Positions 26,884 to 36,088 of a stretch of DNA of 64,000 bases are shown one piece after another. The stretch is from the NCBI RefSeq assembly GCF_900167065.1, contig NZ_FUYA01000006.1, positions 1 through 64,000 of the forward strand, given 5' to 3'. The stretch is from Desulfobaculum bizertense DSM 18034 (GTDB lineage Bacteria > Desulfobacterota > Desulfovibrionia > Desulfovibrionales > Desulfovibrionaceae). A model generated the notes under the pieces. It saw only the letters and a program-made list of their open reading frames with translations, was not told the origin of the DNA and made no database searches. Position numbers and translations under genes: made by a program. Within the stretch, counting starts at the first letter, position 1, and every line of letters starts with the position of its first letter.

Positions 26884-27229
26884 TTCTTTCGGGAAACAGC
26901 AGCGCTCTTGCCAGCAAGAAAATGTCTTGCCACAAGTCAAAACATGCGCAAAAGTTCCCCCGCCCTGCTTCTCGCTTTCGTTCCCACATGGGAACCCGGC
27001 CAGAGCACATGGCCCGTTAGCCTTTGTCCCCTGACGAGGCCCACCAGAAGCCCCGGCCTTTCGCCGTGGGTCTTTTGTGCTGTTTTGTGACGAAGACAGT
27101 CCTGTACAGGAAAAACGTTCTTCTCCAAGGGACAAACACAAACCCGCAAAAAACCGAAAACCTGCCAGCCCACACCGGAGCGGCCGGGCGCTATCCGGCT
27201 TCCGGGCGGGCGGTCCATCGGAGCTCACT
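26884..27229. other. Intergenic region upstream of prfC
   Basis: These 346 bp have no recognised RNA or gene. The prfC frame stays open upstream of its start, back to about 27077, but that part (Arg/Pro/Ser-rich) is unlike any RF3 N terminus. The ribosome binding site GGAG at 27220-27223 fits the GTG at 27230. The long leader could be regulatory, but I see no defined structure. Confidence 0.5.
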
Positions 27230-28828
27230 GTGTCTGAAACTGCACTCGCAAAAACTATAGAACGTGAAGTCGCCAGACGGCGAACTTTCGGCATCATCAG
27301 CCACCCGGACGCCGGTAAAACGACCCTCACCGAAAAGCTGCTGCTTTTTGGTGGCGCCATTCAGATGGCTGGTACGGTCAAATCCAGAAAAGCCTCCCGC
27401 CATGCCGTCTCTGACTGGATGGCAATGGAAAAGGAACGCGGCATCTCCGTCACCTCTTCCGTCATGAAATTCGAGTACAAGGATTATGAGATCAACCTGC
27501 TCGATACCCCCGGTCACGCCGACTTTTCCGAAGATACCTACCGCGTTCTTACCGCTGTGGACTCCGCCCTCATGGTCATCGACTGTGCAAAAGGCGTTGA
27601 GACCCAGACCAGAAAACTCATGGAAGTCTGCCGCCTTCGCGACACACCTATCATTAGTTTTATCAACAAGCTCGACCGCGATGGTCGCGACCCCTTTGAT
27701 CTCATTAACGACATCGAAGAGCATCTGAACATCGAATGCGCCCCCATGACCTGGCCCATCGGCATGGGTCTCGACTTCCGCGGCACCTACAACATCGCCA
27801 CCAAAACACTTCACCTTTTTGACTCCAACCGCGGCGACCGCATTCAGGAAGGGACGACCATCTCTCTTGATGACCCGCGTCTGGACGAAATCCTCGGCGA
27901 ACAGGCCGCCCAGATTCGCGATGACGTTGAACTCATCCAGGGCGCTGCCAACCCCTTTGACAAAGAAAAATACCTCGCAGGAAAGCAGACTCCCGTCTTC
28001 TTCGGCAGCGCCATCAACAACTTTGGCGTTCAGGAACTCCTCGAAAACTTTGTCGAACTCGCCCCGGCACCGTTCCCGCGCCCCACAACAACGCGCGACG
28101 TGGCCCCCACAGAAAGCTCTTTCTCCGGCGTTGTCTTTAAGATTCAGGCAAACATGGACCCCCGGCACCGCGACCGCATCGCATTCATGCGCATCAACTC
28201 CGGCCGCTTTGTCCGTGGTATGAAAGTTCGCCATCATCGCATCGGCAAAGACATCCAGATCAAAGACGCTACCATTTTTATGGCTCAGGACCGTGCTAAC
28301 GTCGACACCGCCTTCCCCGGCGACATCATCGGCGTTCACAACCACGGAACTATTCGCATCGGTGATTCATTCACCGACAAGGAACCCCTCAAGTTTACGG
28401 GTATCCCGGACTTCGCCCCAGAGCACTTCCGACGCGTTCGACTCAAGGACCCCATGAAGTCCAAACAGCTTCACAAAGGCCTTGTCCAGCTTGCAGAAGA
28501 AGGCGCTGTGCAGCTCTTCCGACCCCTTATCAACTCTGACTACATCCTCGGCGCCGTCGGCGTGCTTCAGTTCGAAGTCATCGTCGCCCGTCTCAAGAAT
28601 GAGTACAATGTTGACGCCCTTTATGAGCCTGTCGCACTGCACACTGCCCGCTGGGTGAGCGCAGACGACCCCAAGGCTCTGGATTCCTTCCGCGATAAAT
28701 ACAAAGGTGACCTCGCTCTCGACGCGACCGGCGACCTCGTCTTTATGCCCAACAGCATGTGGAGACTTGAATCGACCATCGAAAGAAGCCCAGAGATTAC
28801 CTTTACAAAAACCCGTGAGCACAATTAA
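27230..28828 (+). CDS. prfC: Peptide chain release factor 3
   Basis: RF3 is the GTPase that recycles RF1 and RF2 from the ribosome after termination. From the GTG at 27230 the product is 532 residues, the usual length. The start is supported by GGAG 6 bases upstream and by alignment of [17 protein letters not shown] with known N termini. G1 is HPDAGKTT near 23, G3 DTPGHADF near 93 and G4 NKLD near 147. The C-terminal domains contain the characteristic [22 protein letters not shown] and [19 protein letters not shown]. It stands alone with its own terminator. Confidence 0.96.
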   Translation: MSETALAKTIEREVARRRTFGIISHPDAGKTTLTEKLLLFGGAIQMAGTVKSRKASRHAVSDWMAMEKERGISVTSSVMKFEYKDYEINLLDTPGHADFSEDTYRVLTAVDSALMVIDCAKGVETQTRKLMEVCRLRDTPIISFINKLDRDGRDPFDLINDIEEHLNIECAPMTWPIGMGLDFRGTYNIATKTLHLFDSNRGDRIQEGTTISLDDPRLDEILGEQAAQIRDDVELIQGAANPFDKEKYLAGKQTPVFFGSAINNFGVQELLENFVELAPAPFPRPTTTRDVAPTESSFSGVVFKIQANMDPRHRDRIAFMRINSGRFVRGMKVRHHRIGKDIQIKDATIFMAQDRANVDTAFPGDIIGVHNHGTIRIGDSFTDKEPLKFTGIPDFAPEHFRRVRLKDPMKSKQLHKGLVQLAEEGAVQLFRPLINSDYILGAVGVLQFEVIVARLKNEYNVDALYEPVALHTARWVSADDPKALDSFRDKYKGDLALDATGDLVFMPNSMWRLESTIERSPEITFTKTREHN

Positions 28829-28852
28829 GCTGAGCGCTTGAACTTGATACTG

Positions 28853-28876
28853 CCCGGTCATGTGGCCGGGCTTCCT
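28853..28876 (+). terminator. Probable terminator of prfC
   Basis: A GCCCGG/CCGGGC stem is followed by a short T-rich segment. It starts 24 bp after the prfC stop. Confidence 0.6.
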
Positions 28877-28896
28877 TCACCCACAACACCGTACAT

Positions 28897-29496
28897 ATGA
28901 CCGACATTACGAAATATCAGGGAAAGATCAGCAAAGATGAAATCATGGCGCTCCCCCTTCGGGCCTGGGATGGAGAAACGTGCCTCGTGAATAGGCCTGA
29001 ACAGGTTCCAGAAGCTATCGCAGAACTGCGCGCAGAAAAAGTTCTCGGCTTTGATACCGAATCCCGCCCCGCTTTTCGGAAAGGCAGCTACTACCTGCCC
29101 TCCCTTATCCAGCTCGGCACCGCAAACAAAGTCTTCCTTTTCCAGCTCTCAAAACTCGAGTTCCCTAACGAACTCTGCGACATCTTCTCCGACCCAAACA
29201 TTCTGAAAACCGGCGTCGCTGTCCGTGACGACGTCAAAGACCTTCAGAAAATTAAAGACTTCCCAGATGCCGGATTCCTCGACCTCGGCATCGTCGCCCA
29301 GGAACTCAAGCTCGAAACCCACGGCCTCAGAAACCTCGCAGCAAAATTCCTCGGCTTCCGCATCTCAAAAAGCGCTCGGTGCACCAACTGGGCAAACCTC
29401 AGACTCTCCCGGCAGCAACTTATCTACGCCGCAACCGACGCCTGGGTCTCTCGCGAAATCTACATCGCTATGCACAGCGCAGGCCTCATTAACTAA
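28897..29496 (+). CDS. DEDDy 3'-5' exonuclease domain protein (RNase D-like)
   Basis: This 199-residue single-domain exonuclease has Exo I FDTES (near residue 51), Exo II with GVAVRDDVKDL near 107, and Exo III YAATDAWVSREIY near 179, where Tyr and Asp complete the DEDDy set. It lacks the HRDC domains of full RNase D, like the short RNase D-like proteins found in many bacteria. Substrate (tRNA, small RNA or DNA ends) is not known. It is transcribed alone and closed by a strong terminator, which is followed by repeat copy 4. Confidence 0.88.
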   Translation: MTDITKYQGKISKDEIMALPLRAWDGETCLVNRPEQVPEAIAELRAEKVLGFDTESRPAFRKGSYYLPSLIQLGTANKVFLFQLSKLEFPNELCDIFSDPNILKTGVAVRDDVKDLQKIKDFPDAGFLDLGIVAQELKLETHGLRNLAAKFLGFRISKSARCTNWANLRLSRQQLIYAATDAWVSREIYIAMHSAGLIN

Positions 29497-29540
29497 AACC
29501 CCTGCTCCACCATTCGAGTCCCTATCACGCGACTCAAAAA

Positions 29541-29580
29541 AACGAGCCTTTCAGATCCACTCTGGAAGGCTCGTTTTTTT
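29541..29580 (+). terminator. Terminator of the exonuclease gene
   Basis: A long stem (AACGAGCC ... GGCTCGTT, with inner CAGA/TCTG pairing) is followed by seven T residues. Confidence 0.92.
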
Positions 29581-29615
29581 GTGCTTAGCAAACGCTCGGA
29601 TGGGCGGGTGGGTTA

Positions 29616-30079
29616 CGAGACTCCGTCTCGTGCTCTGCAAGGGGCACAGTTTTATTGGGGCGCTGCCCCAAGCCCTGCAAGGGGCGCGGCCCCTTGACCC
29701 CGCCCAAGGACGAGGCCCTTGGGAATCCCGCTTTCGCCCAAAATTACAGGGCCGGATGTGTGAAAGCCGTTGGCTTTCCCTTACATCCGGCCCTGTAATT
29801 TTGGCCTAGTGGGCGTCCCGTGTGTTCTTTTTCTTTGCGCTCCAACCCTTTCTTTTTGAACGCTCGCGTTCAAAAAAGAAAATGGTGGCAACTCACGGGA
29901 AAGAGAAAGACTTTCTTTTCGTTTTCTCACCCAAGTTTGAATTTCATTCACGCGAAGCGTGGATGGAATTCAAACTCGATGAGGATACGTAAGGGAATCA
30001 TTCCCTTACGCGGGGTCCGGGGCTGGCCCCGGTTCTCTCCCCCCCCATCCAGCACTAACGTGCTGGGTAGCGCCCAATT
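29616..30079 (+). repeat. Composite hairpin repeat, copy 4
   Basis: Full order H1-H10. H5 (about 29735-29806) has a new stem, CAAAATTACAGGGCCGG paired with its exact complement, and inner GAAAGCC/GGCTTTC. This stem differs almost wholly from those of copies 1, 3 and 5. H6 is complete except for one extra A, H7 is near perfect, and H10 is shortened. It follows the exonuclease gene but here lies beyond that gene's terminator. Confidence 0.92.
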
Positions 30080-30132
30080 TCGAAAAAAATTTACACAGCC
30101 CAAAACGTGAATATCTTGATTTTACCGAGGTA

Positions 30133-30162
30133 TTCTCAATTTTTTAGATGCAAAAATATACT
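30133..30162 (+). promoter_or_regulatory. Promoter of the panC-metK operon
   Basis: TATACT (30157-30162) is a good -10. TTCTCA (30133-30138) lies 18 bp upstream as a 4-of-6 -35. A leader of about 105 bases would precede the riboswitch. Confidence 0.55.
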
Positions 30163-30274
30163 ATCCTCAGGTGGTGATGCTGGCGAGAATGAGAGGGGGG
30201 TGAGAAATGGCTTGTGCTTTATGGGAACAGTGTATACGGTCGATGTGCTTCTTCGGGAGCGATTTGACAACACA

Positions 30275-30373
30275 TCATGACGAGAGGTGCGAGGGATCTG
30301 GCCCTACGACCACCCGGCAACCTGCCTGCGAGAGGCAAGGTGCTAACGCCAGCCCCGAGAGGGGAGCCCATGA
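30275..30373 (+). promoter_or_regulatory. SAM-I (S-box) riboswitch
   Basis: The S-box core is clear: GAGAGGTGCGAGGGA, then CTGGCCC, CCCGGCAACC, a GCCTGCGAGAGGC-type hairpin and AAGGTGCTAA. P1 is TCATG (30275-30279) with CATGA (30369-30373). The 3' side of P1 extended (CATGAAG, 30369-30375) is exactly complementary to CTTCATG at 30403-30409 inside the terminator. Without SAM this antiterminator can form; with SAM, P1 closes and the terminator is free. Expression of panC-DUF502-metK should therefore fall when SAM is high. Confidence 0.93.
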
Positions 30374-30395
30374 AGAACTCTTCACGGATTCAATG

Positions 30396-30425
30396 GACCC
30401 TCCTTCATGGAGGGTCTTTTTTTTT
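30396..30425 (+). terminator. Riboswitch-controlled terminator
   Basis: A GACCCTCC/GGAGGGTC stem with loop TTCAT is followed by nine T residues. Its 5' half and loop pair with the P1 strand of the riboswitch in the alternative fold. Confidence 0.93.
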
Positions 30426-30459
30426 GCTGAAGTCCAAAAGAAAAGAGGACGAGAAGAAG

Positions 30460-31314
30460 ATGGAGATTGTCACAGACCCACAAGAGTTCCAAAAGCGAGC
30501 TTTTGCAGACCGGGCAGCGGGCCTCAAGACGGCGCTTGTTCCGACTATGGGGTTCCTCCATGAGGGGCATAAAAGCCTGATGGAGTACGCGCGCCAAAAC
30601 GCAGACAGGGTTTACGCGAGTGTCTTTGTGAATCCGACCCAGTTTGGGCCGACCGAAGATCTTGAAGACTACCCGCGCGATCTGGAACACGATGCACAGT
30701 TAGCGGAGTCCGCTGGTGTAGATATCCTGTTTGTTCCAGAAGCCCGAAAAATTTATGCTGCAAATCACGCAGCATGGGTAGAAGTCCCACAGCTTGCAGA
30801 GCACCTGTGCGGCCAAAGCCGGCCAATCCACTTTAGGGGAGTAGCCACAGTGGTGAGCATTCTCCTGCACCTGGCGATGCCGAGCATTGCCATCTTTGGT
30901 GAAAAGGACTGGCAGCAGCAGGCGATACTGCGAAGAATGGTTCGGGACTTATGGATACCAACCGAAATTGTTGCACGGCCAATAGTCCGAGAAGCTGATG
31001 GTCTGGCAAAAAGCTCTCGCAATCTGTACCTAACAGAAAGCGAAAGAAAACAGGCTCCGGGACTGCATGCCGGGCTGCTGCACCTCGCGAAAAAGGCGAA
31101 GAACGGCGAGCGTGACGTTGCAGAGCTGCGAAAGGAGCTGGAAAAGTATTTCGCAGAACATGTTCCAGCGGGTAAAATTGATTATATTGAGTTTGTGAAC
31201 CCGGAAGAAATCCAGCCTGTGACGAGGCTGGAAGGCCCGACACTGGTTGCCATAGCGGTAGCGCTTGGCAAGGCTCGCCTCATAGATAATCAACTTTTGC
31301 TTGGGGAAGACTAG
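30460..31314 (+). CDS. panC: Pantothenate synthetase
   Basis: PanC joins pantoate and beta-alanine with ATP to make pantothenate, the precursor of coenzyme A. From the ATG at 30460 the protein has 284 residues, the normal size; the frame upstream runs through the riboswitch and is not used. The ATP-site motifs are PTMGFLHEGHKSL (HIGH-type, near residue 27) and DGLAKSSRN (KMSKS-type, near 181). FVNPTQFGP and GEKDWQQ are also typical. It is the first gene after a SAM riboswitch, which is unusual for panC, and is co-transcribed with metK. Confidence 0.96.
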   Translation: MEIVTDPQEFQKRAFADRAAGLKTALVPTMGFLHEGHKSLMEYARQNADRVYASVFVNPTQFGPTEDLEDYPRDLEHDAQLAESAGVDILFVPEARKIYAANHAAWVEVPQLAEHLCGQSRPIHFRGVATVVSILLHLAMPSIAIFGEKDWQQQAILRRMVRDLWIPTEIVARPIVREADGLAKSSRNLYLTESERKQAPGLHAGLLHLAKKAKNGERDVAELRKELEKYFAEHVPAGKIDYIEFVNPEEIQPVTRLEGPTLVAIAVALGKARLIDNQLLLGED

Positions 31315-31334
31315 ACTTCCTCAGGAGGGATACG

Positions 31335-31991
31335 GTGCTCAAAGGTTTTTTTCGCCACATAAAGAACACCATCAAACGCAACCTGATTGCAGGACTTTTG
31401 GTGGTGACTCCACTGGCGGCAACGGCGTTTTTCCTCAGTTTTCTCCTTCGATGGGGAGACAAGGCACTTCTGCTGATACCGAAGGCATATCGCCCCGCAC
31501 ATTACCTGCCGTTTGACATTCCAGGGCTTGGGATCATTTTCTTACTCGCGCTGCTGTTCTGCACGGGGGTACTGGTTCGCAATGTTTTTGGACGCTTTCT
31601 GGTCCGACTTGGCGAGCGAATAGTGAATACCATTCCACTGGTGAACAAGTTTTATTCAGCGGTGAAGCAGCTTGTTTCGACAATTGTCAGTGGCGGAAAC
31701 AAAGATTTCAAACGCGTTGTGCTCATTGAATACCCGCGCAAGGGAGTTTGGGCGCTGGCGTATGTAACAGGCACGGCGGTTGGTGAGATCCAGCGCCGAA
31801 CAGAGAAAAGGGTGGTGAATTTATTCGTTCCCACCACCCCGAATCCGACATCAGGCTTTTACCTCATGGTTCCGGAAGAGGAAGTTATTCCACTGGACAT
31901 GAGTGTAGAAGATTCTTTTAAGGTACTGATATCCGGAGGCATAATTAATCCTGAGTCGACTCAGGAACAACGCATCGAGGAGAAACGATGA
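31335..31991 (+). CDS. DUF502-family membrane protein
   Basis: This 218-residue protein has a GTG start with AGGAGG 6 bases upstream. Two hydrophobic segments (about 15-40 and 60-80) precede a conserved soluble part with [27 protein letters not shown] and [39 protein letters not shown], the DUF502 signature. Its biochemical role is unknown. It overlaps metK by 4 bp (ATGA), so both are translated together and both are under SAM riboswitch control. Confidence 0.9.
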   Translation: MLKGFFRHIKNTIKRNLIAGLLVVTPLAATAFFLSFLLRWGDKALLLIPKAYRPAHYLPFDIPGLGIIFLLALLFCTGVLVRNVFGRFLVRLGERIVNTIPLVNKFYSAVKQLVSTIVSGGNKDFKRVVLIEYPRKGVWALAYVTGTAVGEIQRRTEKRVVNLFVPTTPNPTSGFYLMVPEEEVIPLDMSVEDSFKVLISGGIINPESTQEQRIEEKR

Positions 31992-33160
31992 TTCATTGCA
32001 GCGGACACTACAACTTTACGTCCGAGTCCGTGACCGAAGGTCACCCCGATAAAGTCGCTGACAAAATTTCTGACGCCGTACTGGACGCCCTGCTTGCGCA
32101 GGACCCCGAATCCCGTGTTGCCTGCGAAACCATGGTTACCACTGGCATGGCCTTCATTGCTGGTGAGATCAGCACACGTGGTTACGCAGACCTTCCGCAC
32201 ATCGTGCGTAACACCATCCACGAGATTGGCTATACCAGCTCTGACATGGGTTTTGACTCTGAGACCTGCGCCGTTATTTCTTCCATCGACAAGCAGTCCC
32301 CTGACATTGCACAGGGTGTTGACCGCACCGCACCGGAAGAACAGGGCGCTGGCGACCAGGGCATGATGTTTGGTTTTGCTTGTGATGAAACCTCTACTCT
32401 GATGCCTGCTCCTATTTACTGGGCACATAAGCTTTCCGAACGCCTGACCGAAGTCCGCAAGACCAACGTTCTGGACTTCCTGCGTCCTGACGGCAAGACC
32501 GAAGTGAGCTTCCAGTACGAAGACGGCAAGCCCAAGTTCATTGACACCGTTGTTGTAGCCGCTCAGCACAACGAAGAAGTGTCTCACCAGGACCTGTGCG
32601 ACGCCATCCGTGAAGAAGTCATCTTCAAGACCCTTCCTCAGGAGTACGTTGACCCGGCCAAGACCCGCGTATTCATCAACACCACTGGCCGTTTTGTTAT
32701 TGGCGGACCAATGGGTGACGCAGGCCTGACCGGCCGTAAGATCATCCAGGACACCTACGGTGGAATGGGCGCACACGGTGGCGGCGCATTCTCCGGCAAG
32801 GACCCGTCCAAGGTTGACCGTTCCGGCGCATACATGGGCCGTTACATTGCCAAAAACATCGTTGCAGCTGGCCTCGCCAAGACCTGCGAAGTGCAGATTG
32901 CTTACGTGATCGGCGTTGCAGAGCCTGTGAGCACACTGGTAACCACACAGGGCACCGGCGTTGTTCCTGACGAAGTTCTGACCAAGGCCGTGAACGAAGT
33001 CTTTGACCTCCGCCCGTACCACATCCTGAGCCGCCTCGACCTCAAGCGCCCGATCTACTCCAAGAGCGCGTGCTACGGTCACTTTGGCCGCGAACTTCCT
33101 GAGTTCACATGGGAAAAGACCGACGCAGTTGCTGACCTCAAGACAGCCTGCAAGCTCTAG
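31988..33160 (+). CDS. metK: S-adenosylmethionine synthetase
   Basis: MetK makes SAM from methionine and ATP. The 390-residue protein has the three MetK domains. Characteristic segments are [15 protein letters not shown] (near 16), [16 protein letters not shown] (near 120), a late [21 protein letters not shown] (near 239) and [23 protein letters not shown] (near 262). Product feedback is visible at the RNA level, since the operon starts with a SAM-I riboswitch. A strong terminator ends the unit. Confidence 0.98.
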   Translation: MIHCSGHYNFTSESVTEGHPDKVADKISDAVLDALLAQDPESRVACETMVTTGMAFIAGEISTRGYADLPHIVRNTIHEIGYTSSDMGFDSETCAVISSIDKQSPDIAQGVDRTAPEEQGAGDQGMMFGFACDETSTLMPAPIYWAHKLSERLTEVRKTNVLDFLRPDGKTEVSFQYEDGKPKFIDTVVVAAQHNEEVSHQDLCDAIREEVIFKTLPQEYVDPAKTRVFINTTGRFVIGGPMGDAGLTGRKIIQDTYGGMGAHGGGAFSGKDPSKVDRSGAYMGRYIAKNIVAAGLAKTCEVQIAYVIGVAEPVSTLVTTQGTGVVPDEVLTKAVNEVFDLRPYHILSRLDLKRPIYSKSACYGHFGRELPEFTWEKTDAVADLKTACKL

Positions 33161-33183
33161 TCTTTTTTTCTCTTGAAAAAACG

Positions 33184-33214
33184 AAGGCACTGACTTTGGT
33201 CAGTGCCTTTTTTT
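33184..33214 (+). terminator. Terminator of metK
   Basis: Stem AAGGCACTGAC/GTCAGTGCCTT, loop TTTG, followed by T residues. Nearly identical to the terminator after the next gene. Confidence 0.93.
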
Positions 33215-33411
33215 ATTGAAATTTTCAGGGAGCGACTATATCCGTAGGAGTATTGAGTAGAAAAAGAAAAAGAGAAACACACAACCTGCTTTCCAGCGAA
33301 TTAGCGCTAGCACTTCGCCCTCAGGACAACCTCCACGTCCCTCATACGGCTAGCCAAGCTCAAACTAAGCACCACCAAACGACTCATTCCCTTTTACATA
33401 AATCAGACATC

Positions 33412-34575
33412 ATGAATTCACTTGTTTTTGCCAAAAAACTCATTGCACCATCATCCGCAGCGAATGTTCTCCAGTCCTTTCACATGGTCGACGCCTTTCT
33501 GCAAAATGACGTCATGCTGTCGTTTTGGCCCGGTGTCGCTCCCAAGGTCTCCCTTGCAGAGCTTTTTCAATCCTACAACCTCCCTGCAGAGGATCTGAGT
33601 CACATCTCGCCACTCTACGGTGGGCATAAAGGGATTTACGGTTTAAATTTTCGAGCAAGACTCTGTCAGGCGTGGCTCAACAGTCCAAATGGAACAGCTT
33701 TTTTAGCCCGAGACATTAAGGAATCCCTACTGCTGAGCTCCTTCAAAAAATTTTTCCCATTCAAAAAGCATCACATCTTTTATGAACTCCATGAAGTGCT
33801 CTATTCACAGCATAAAGAGCAGGGAGATCCACACTCGGACCGCTACTTCCAAAAAGAGCGTGCTGTGCTTGATGCCGTCTCTGGCGTAATTACAGTCAGC
33901 CCCCTTCTCGTTGAAAACATCAAGGAAACATACGGGTACACAAAGCCCAGCATCGTTCTCCCGGCAGGCTTTAATCCCCAGACCTTTTCGCCATGCCCTG
34001 ATGTGGATTTCCACGACAGCATTACGCTTGGATACATCGGAAGCCTGCATCCCGGAAAAGGTGTTGGCCTTTTGCTGGAAACACTTGAAAAGCTGCCCAA
34101 GCGCTTCAAGGCAGTGATTATTGGTGGAAACCCCTCAAAAGAACTCACCAAACTCAAAAAACGCTACGCACCACTCATCGCGGAAAAACGGCTGACCTTC
34201 ATGGGCCAGCTCACCCCCAACGAGATCACCTCTGTGCTCCCCAAAATCCAGACGCTCGTCATTCCGGCAACTGCACGAAAAGAATATTTTTGCCCAATTA
34301 AACTGCGGGAAGCCTATGGCCAGGGCCTTCCCATTGTGACAACGCCAGTACCTGAGATAACTGAATCCCTCTGTTCCCATGACGATGCAATCATCGCCAA
34401 AGACACGACTCCAGAAGCACTGCAAGAGGCACTGCTCTATCTGGCGGAACACGAGGAACTGGCGCACAAACTCCAGCAGCGCTGCCGCGCTGTTGCCCCA
34501 AATCTCACTTGGAAAAACAGGGCAAAACAATGCCTCCACTTTATGGATGACGTGCTTAACGACACGCACGCCTAA
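33412..34575 (+). CDS. Glycosyltransferase family 4 protein
   Basis: This is a GT-B fold sugar transferase, 387 residues from the ATG at 33412. An upstream in-frame TTG at 33253 would add about 50 residues without similarity to the family. The C-terminal half has GYIGSLHPGKGVGLLLETLEKLP (near 205) and the nucleotide-sugar motif CPIKLREAYGQGLPIVTTPVPEITE (near 300), as in GT4 enzymes. No surrounding polysaccharide genes point to a product. It stands alone between two almost identical terminators. The chosen ATG lacks a strong ribosome binding site, so the start is uncertain. Confidence 0.82.
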   Translation: MNSLVFAKKLIAPSSAANVLQSFHMVDAFLQNDVMLSFWPGVAPKVSLAELFQSYNLPAEDLSHISPLYGGHKGIYGLNFRARLCQAWLNSPNGTAFLARDIKESLLLSSFKKFFPFKKHHIFYELHEVLYSQHKEQGDPHSDRYFQKERAVLDAVSGVITVSPLLVENIKETYGYTKPSIVLPAGFNPQTFSPCPDVDFHDSITLGYIGSLHPGKGVGLLLETLEKLPKRFKAVIIGGNPSKELTKLKKRYAPLIAEKRLTFMGQLTPNEITSVLPKIQTLVIPATARKEYFCPIKLREAYGQGLPIVTTPVPEITESLCSHDDAIIAKDTTPEALQEALLYLAEHEELAHKLQQRCRAVAPNLTWKNRAKQCLHFMDDVLNDTHA

Positions 34576-34590
34576 CATGCAATAAAAAAA

Positions 34591-34619
34591 GGCACTGCCT
34601 TTGGTCAGTGCCTTTTTTT
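34591..34619. terminator. Bidirectional terminator
   Basis: The stem GGCACTG/CAGTGCC is flanked by A residues on the left and T residues on the right, so it can serve the glycosyltransferase gene and the convergent MFS gene. Its sequence closely copies the metK terminator. Confidence 0.9.
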
Positions 34620-34639
34620 ATTGTGTCAGAAAAGACGTC

Positions 34640-36034
34640 CTACGCGGCCTTGGGAGCCTCATTCCGAGGGATTCCCTTAATAGACAGCCAGATGCCAAAA
34701 ACACTCACAGCGGTGAAGCCCAAAAAGCTGGCCTTCATTGCCTGAATGTAGTGCGAAACATTCGCCGCGGTCACGGGATGATTTCCGATGTACATGGACA
34801 GAATCATCCCGATAGCAACCATACTCATGGTCATGCCAGTGGTCCGCATCCCGCCCGTCATTGCCGACGCCACAGCGTAATCCTCTGGTCCAACGCTTCC
34901 CATAATGACACTCACGTTCGGAGAAGAGAACAGCGCCGTGCCAAGGCCAAAAAGCAGCAGAACTCCCACGACCATCCACACAGAACTCTGCATCCCAAGG
35001 AATTCGGCAAGAACAAGCCCTGCGGTCCCGCAGCACATTCCATACGTTGCAATCTTGTGTGGCGGGTACCTGTCTGCCCAGCGCCCGCTCAGCGGAGAAA
35101 TAATCGCCTGCAAAACAGGCTGAACCATCAGGATACGGCCTGCCTGCCCCGGAGTCATGCCCTGCGCATACTGGAGGTACAGACTCATAAGAAAAGTGAC
35201 GCCAAACGTCGCTGCGTAGTTGATAAACTGCACAGCGCAGCCAAAGGAAAACACTCTGTTTCTGGCAAAAAGCTCAATGTCCAGGAGTGGCGCCTTGGCC
35301 CGCTTTTCCCACAGGATAAAACCAATCACACTCAGAAGGCCAATACCAAAGAGCACTTTGCCAAAGGTATTGTTCCACTCAGCCCCACCAAACACGATAA
35401 GGCCAGTTCCAAGAGCAGAAAGGATGCAGCCCGCCCAGTCAAAATACAGCCCCCGCTCAAAGCGTGGACGCACGTCCAGATGATAAAGAATCTGGAACAG
35501 GGCTATACCGCAAATCGGCACTCCAACAAAAAAAATCCAGCGCCAGCCAAAGTGCGTCGCAATCTCGCCGCCAAGAAAAGGTCCCATTGACAGGCCAAGG
35601 TACACACCGGCAACACCAATACCAAATGCACGCCCTCGTTCTTCTCGCGGAAACACGTCCGAAATAATGGCAAGACCCGTTGAAATCTGGGCCGCAGCAC
35701 CAATTCCCTGAATAATACGAACAAGAATAAACGTGCCCATATTAGGAACAAAACCAAGCACCAGAGACGCAAGCATGAACAGCCCAACGCCACTGGCAAA
35801 GGTAAACTTTCGACCAAAAATATCTGAAAATCGGGCAAAGGGCAGCATCAGCATAGACACTGCGCACAGGTAGGCAGACTCAACAAGACTAATCTGCGTT
35901 GCCTTTGCCGCAAACTCCCGGCCCACCGCCGGAAGTGCAACCGCCACAGCTGACACCATAAACGGTACAGCAAACTGGGTTGCCGTCACAGCGTACAAGG
36001 CCCCCCTCCGCTGTGCTCTCACATCTTTATCCAT
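34640..36034 (-). CDS. MFS drug-efflux-type transporter
   Basis: This 464-residue major facilitator has about 14 membrane segments, as in DHA2 (EmrB/QacA-type) proton antiporters. MFS motif A is seen as RFSDIFGRKFTF (near 64) and motif C-like glycine patterns as GVAGVYLGLSMGPFLGGEIATHFGWRWIFF near 150. It is the second of two related transporters. The upstream one is 54 bp away and both follow a marR gene on the same strand. A role in export of toxic compounds is likely, but the substrate is unknown. Confidence 0.88.
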   Translation of the reverse strand: MDKDVRAQRRGALYAVTATQFAVPFMVSAVAVALPAVGREFAAKATQISLVESAYLCAVSMLMLPFARFSDIFGRKFTFASGVGLFMLASLVLGFVPNMGTFILVRIIQGIGAAAQISTGLAIISDVFPREERGRAFGIGVAGVYLGLSMGPFLGGEIATHFGWRWIFFVGVPICGIALFQILYHLDVRPRFERGLYFDWAGCILSALGTGLIVFGGAEWNNTFGKVLFGIGLLSVIGFILWEKRAKAPLLDIELFARNRVFSFGCAVQFINYAATFGVTFLMSLYLQYAQGMTPGQAGRILMVQPVLQAIISPLSGRWADRYPPHKIATYGMCCGTAGLVLAEFLGMQSSVWMVVGVLLLFGLGTALFSSPNVSVIMGSVGPEDYAVASAMTGGMRTTGMTMSMVAIGMILSMYIGNHPVTAANVSHYIQAMKASFLGFTAVSVFGIWLSIKGIPRNEAPKAA

Positions 36035-36088
36035 ATTCTCCTTTCTCCTTCCACAAACTGCTGCCTGTGTATGTCGTTCTGTGCTTTT

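Noticed and set aside
26884-27229. RF3 extended N terminus or a riboswitch upstream of prfC
   Set aside because: The in-frame extension has no similarity to RF3, and I could not identify conserved RNA motifs in the leader.
29616-30079. Composite repeats as CRISPR arrays, insertion sequences or integron attC sites
   Set aside because: There are no regular spacers, no transposase or integrase frame, no terminal inverted repeats bounding each copy and no target-site duplications that I can see.
33253-34575. 440-residue version of the glycosyltransferase
   Set aside because: The first about 50 residues are charged, His/Gln-rich and unlike GT4 N termini, and the TTG start has poor spacing from its GGAG. 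The ATG at 33412 fits the fold better.
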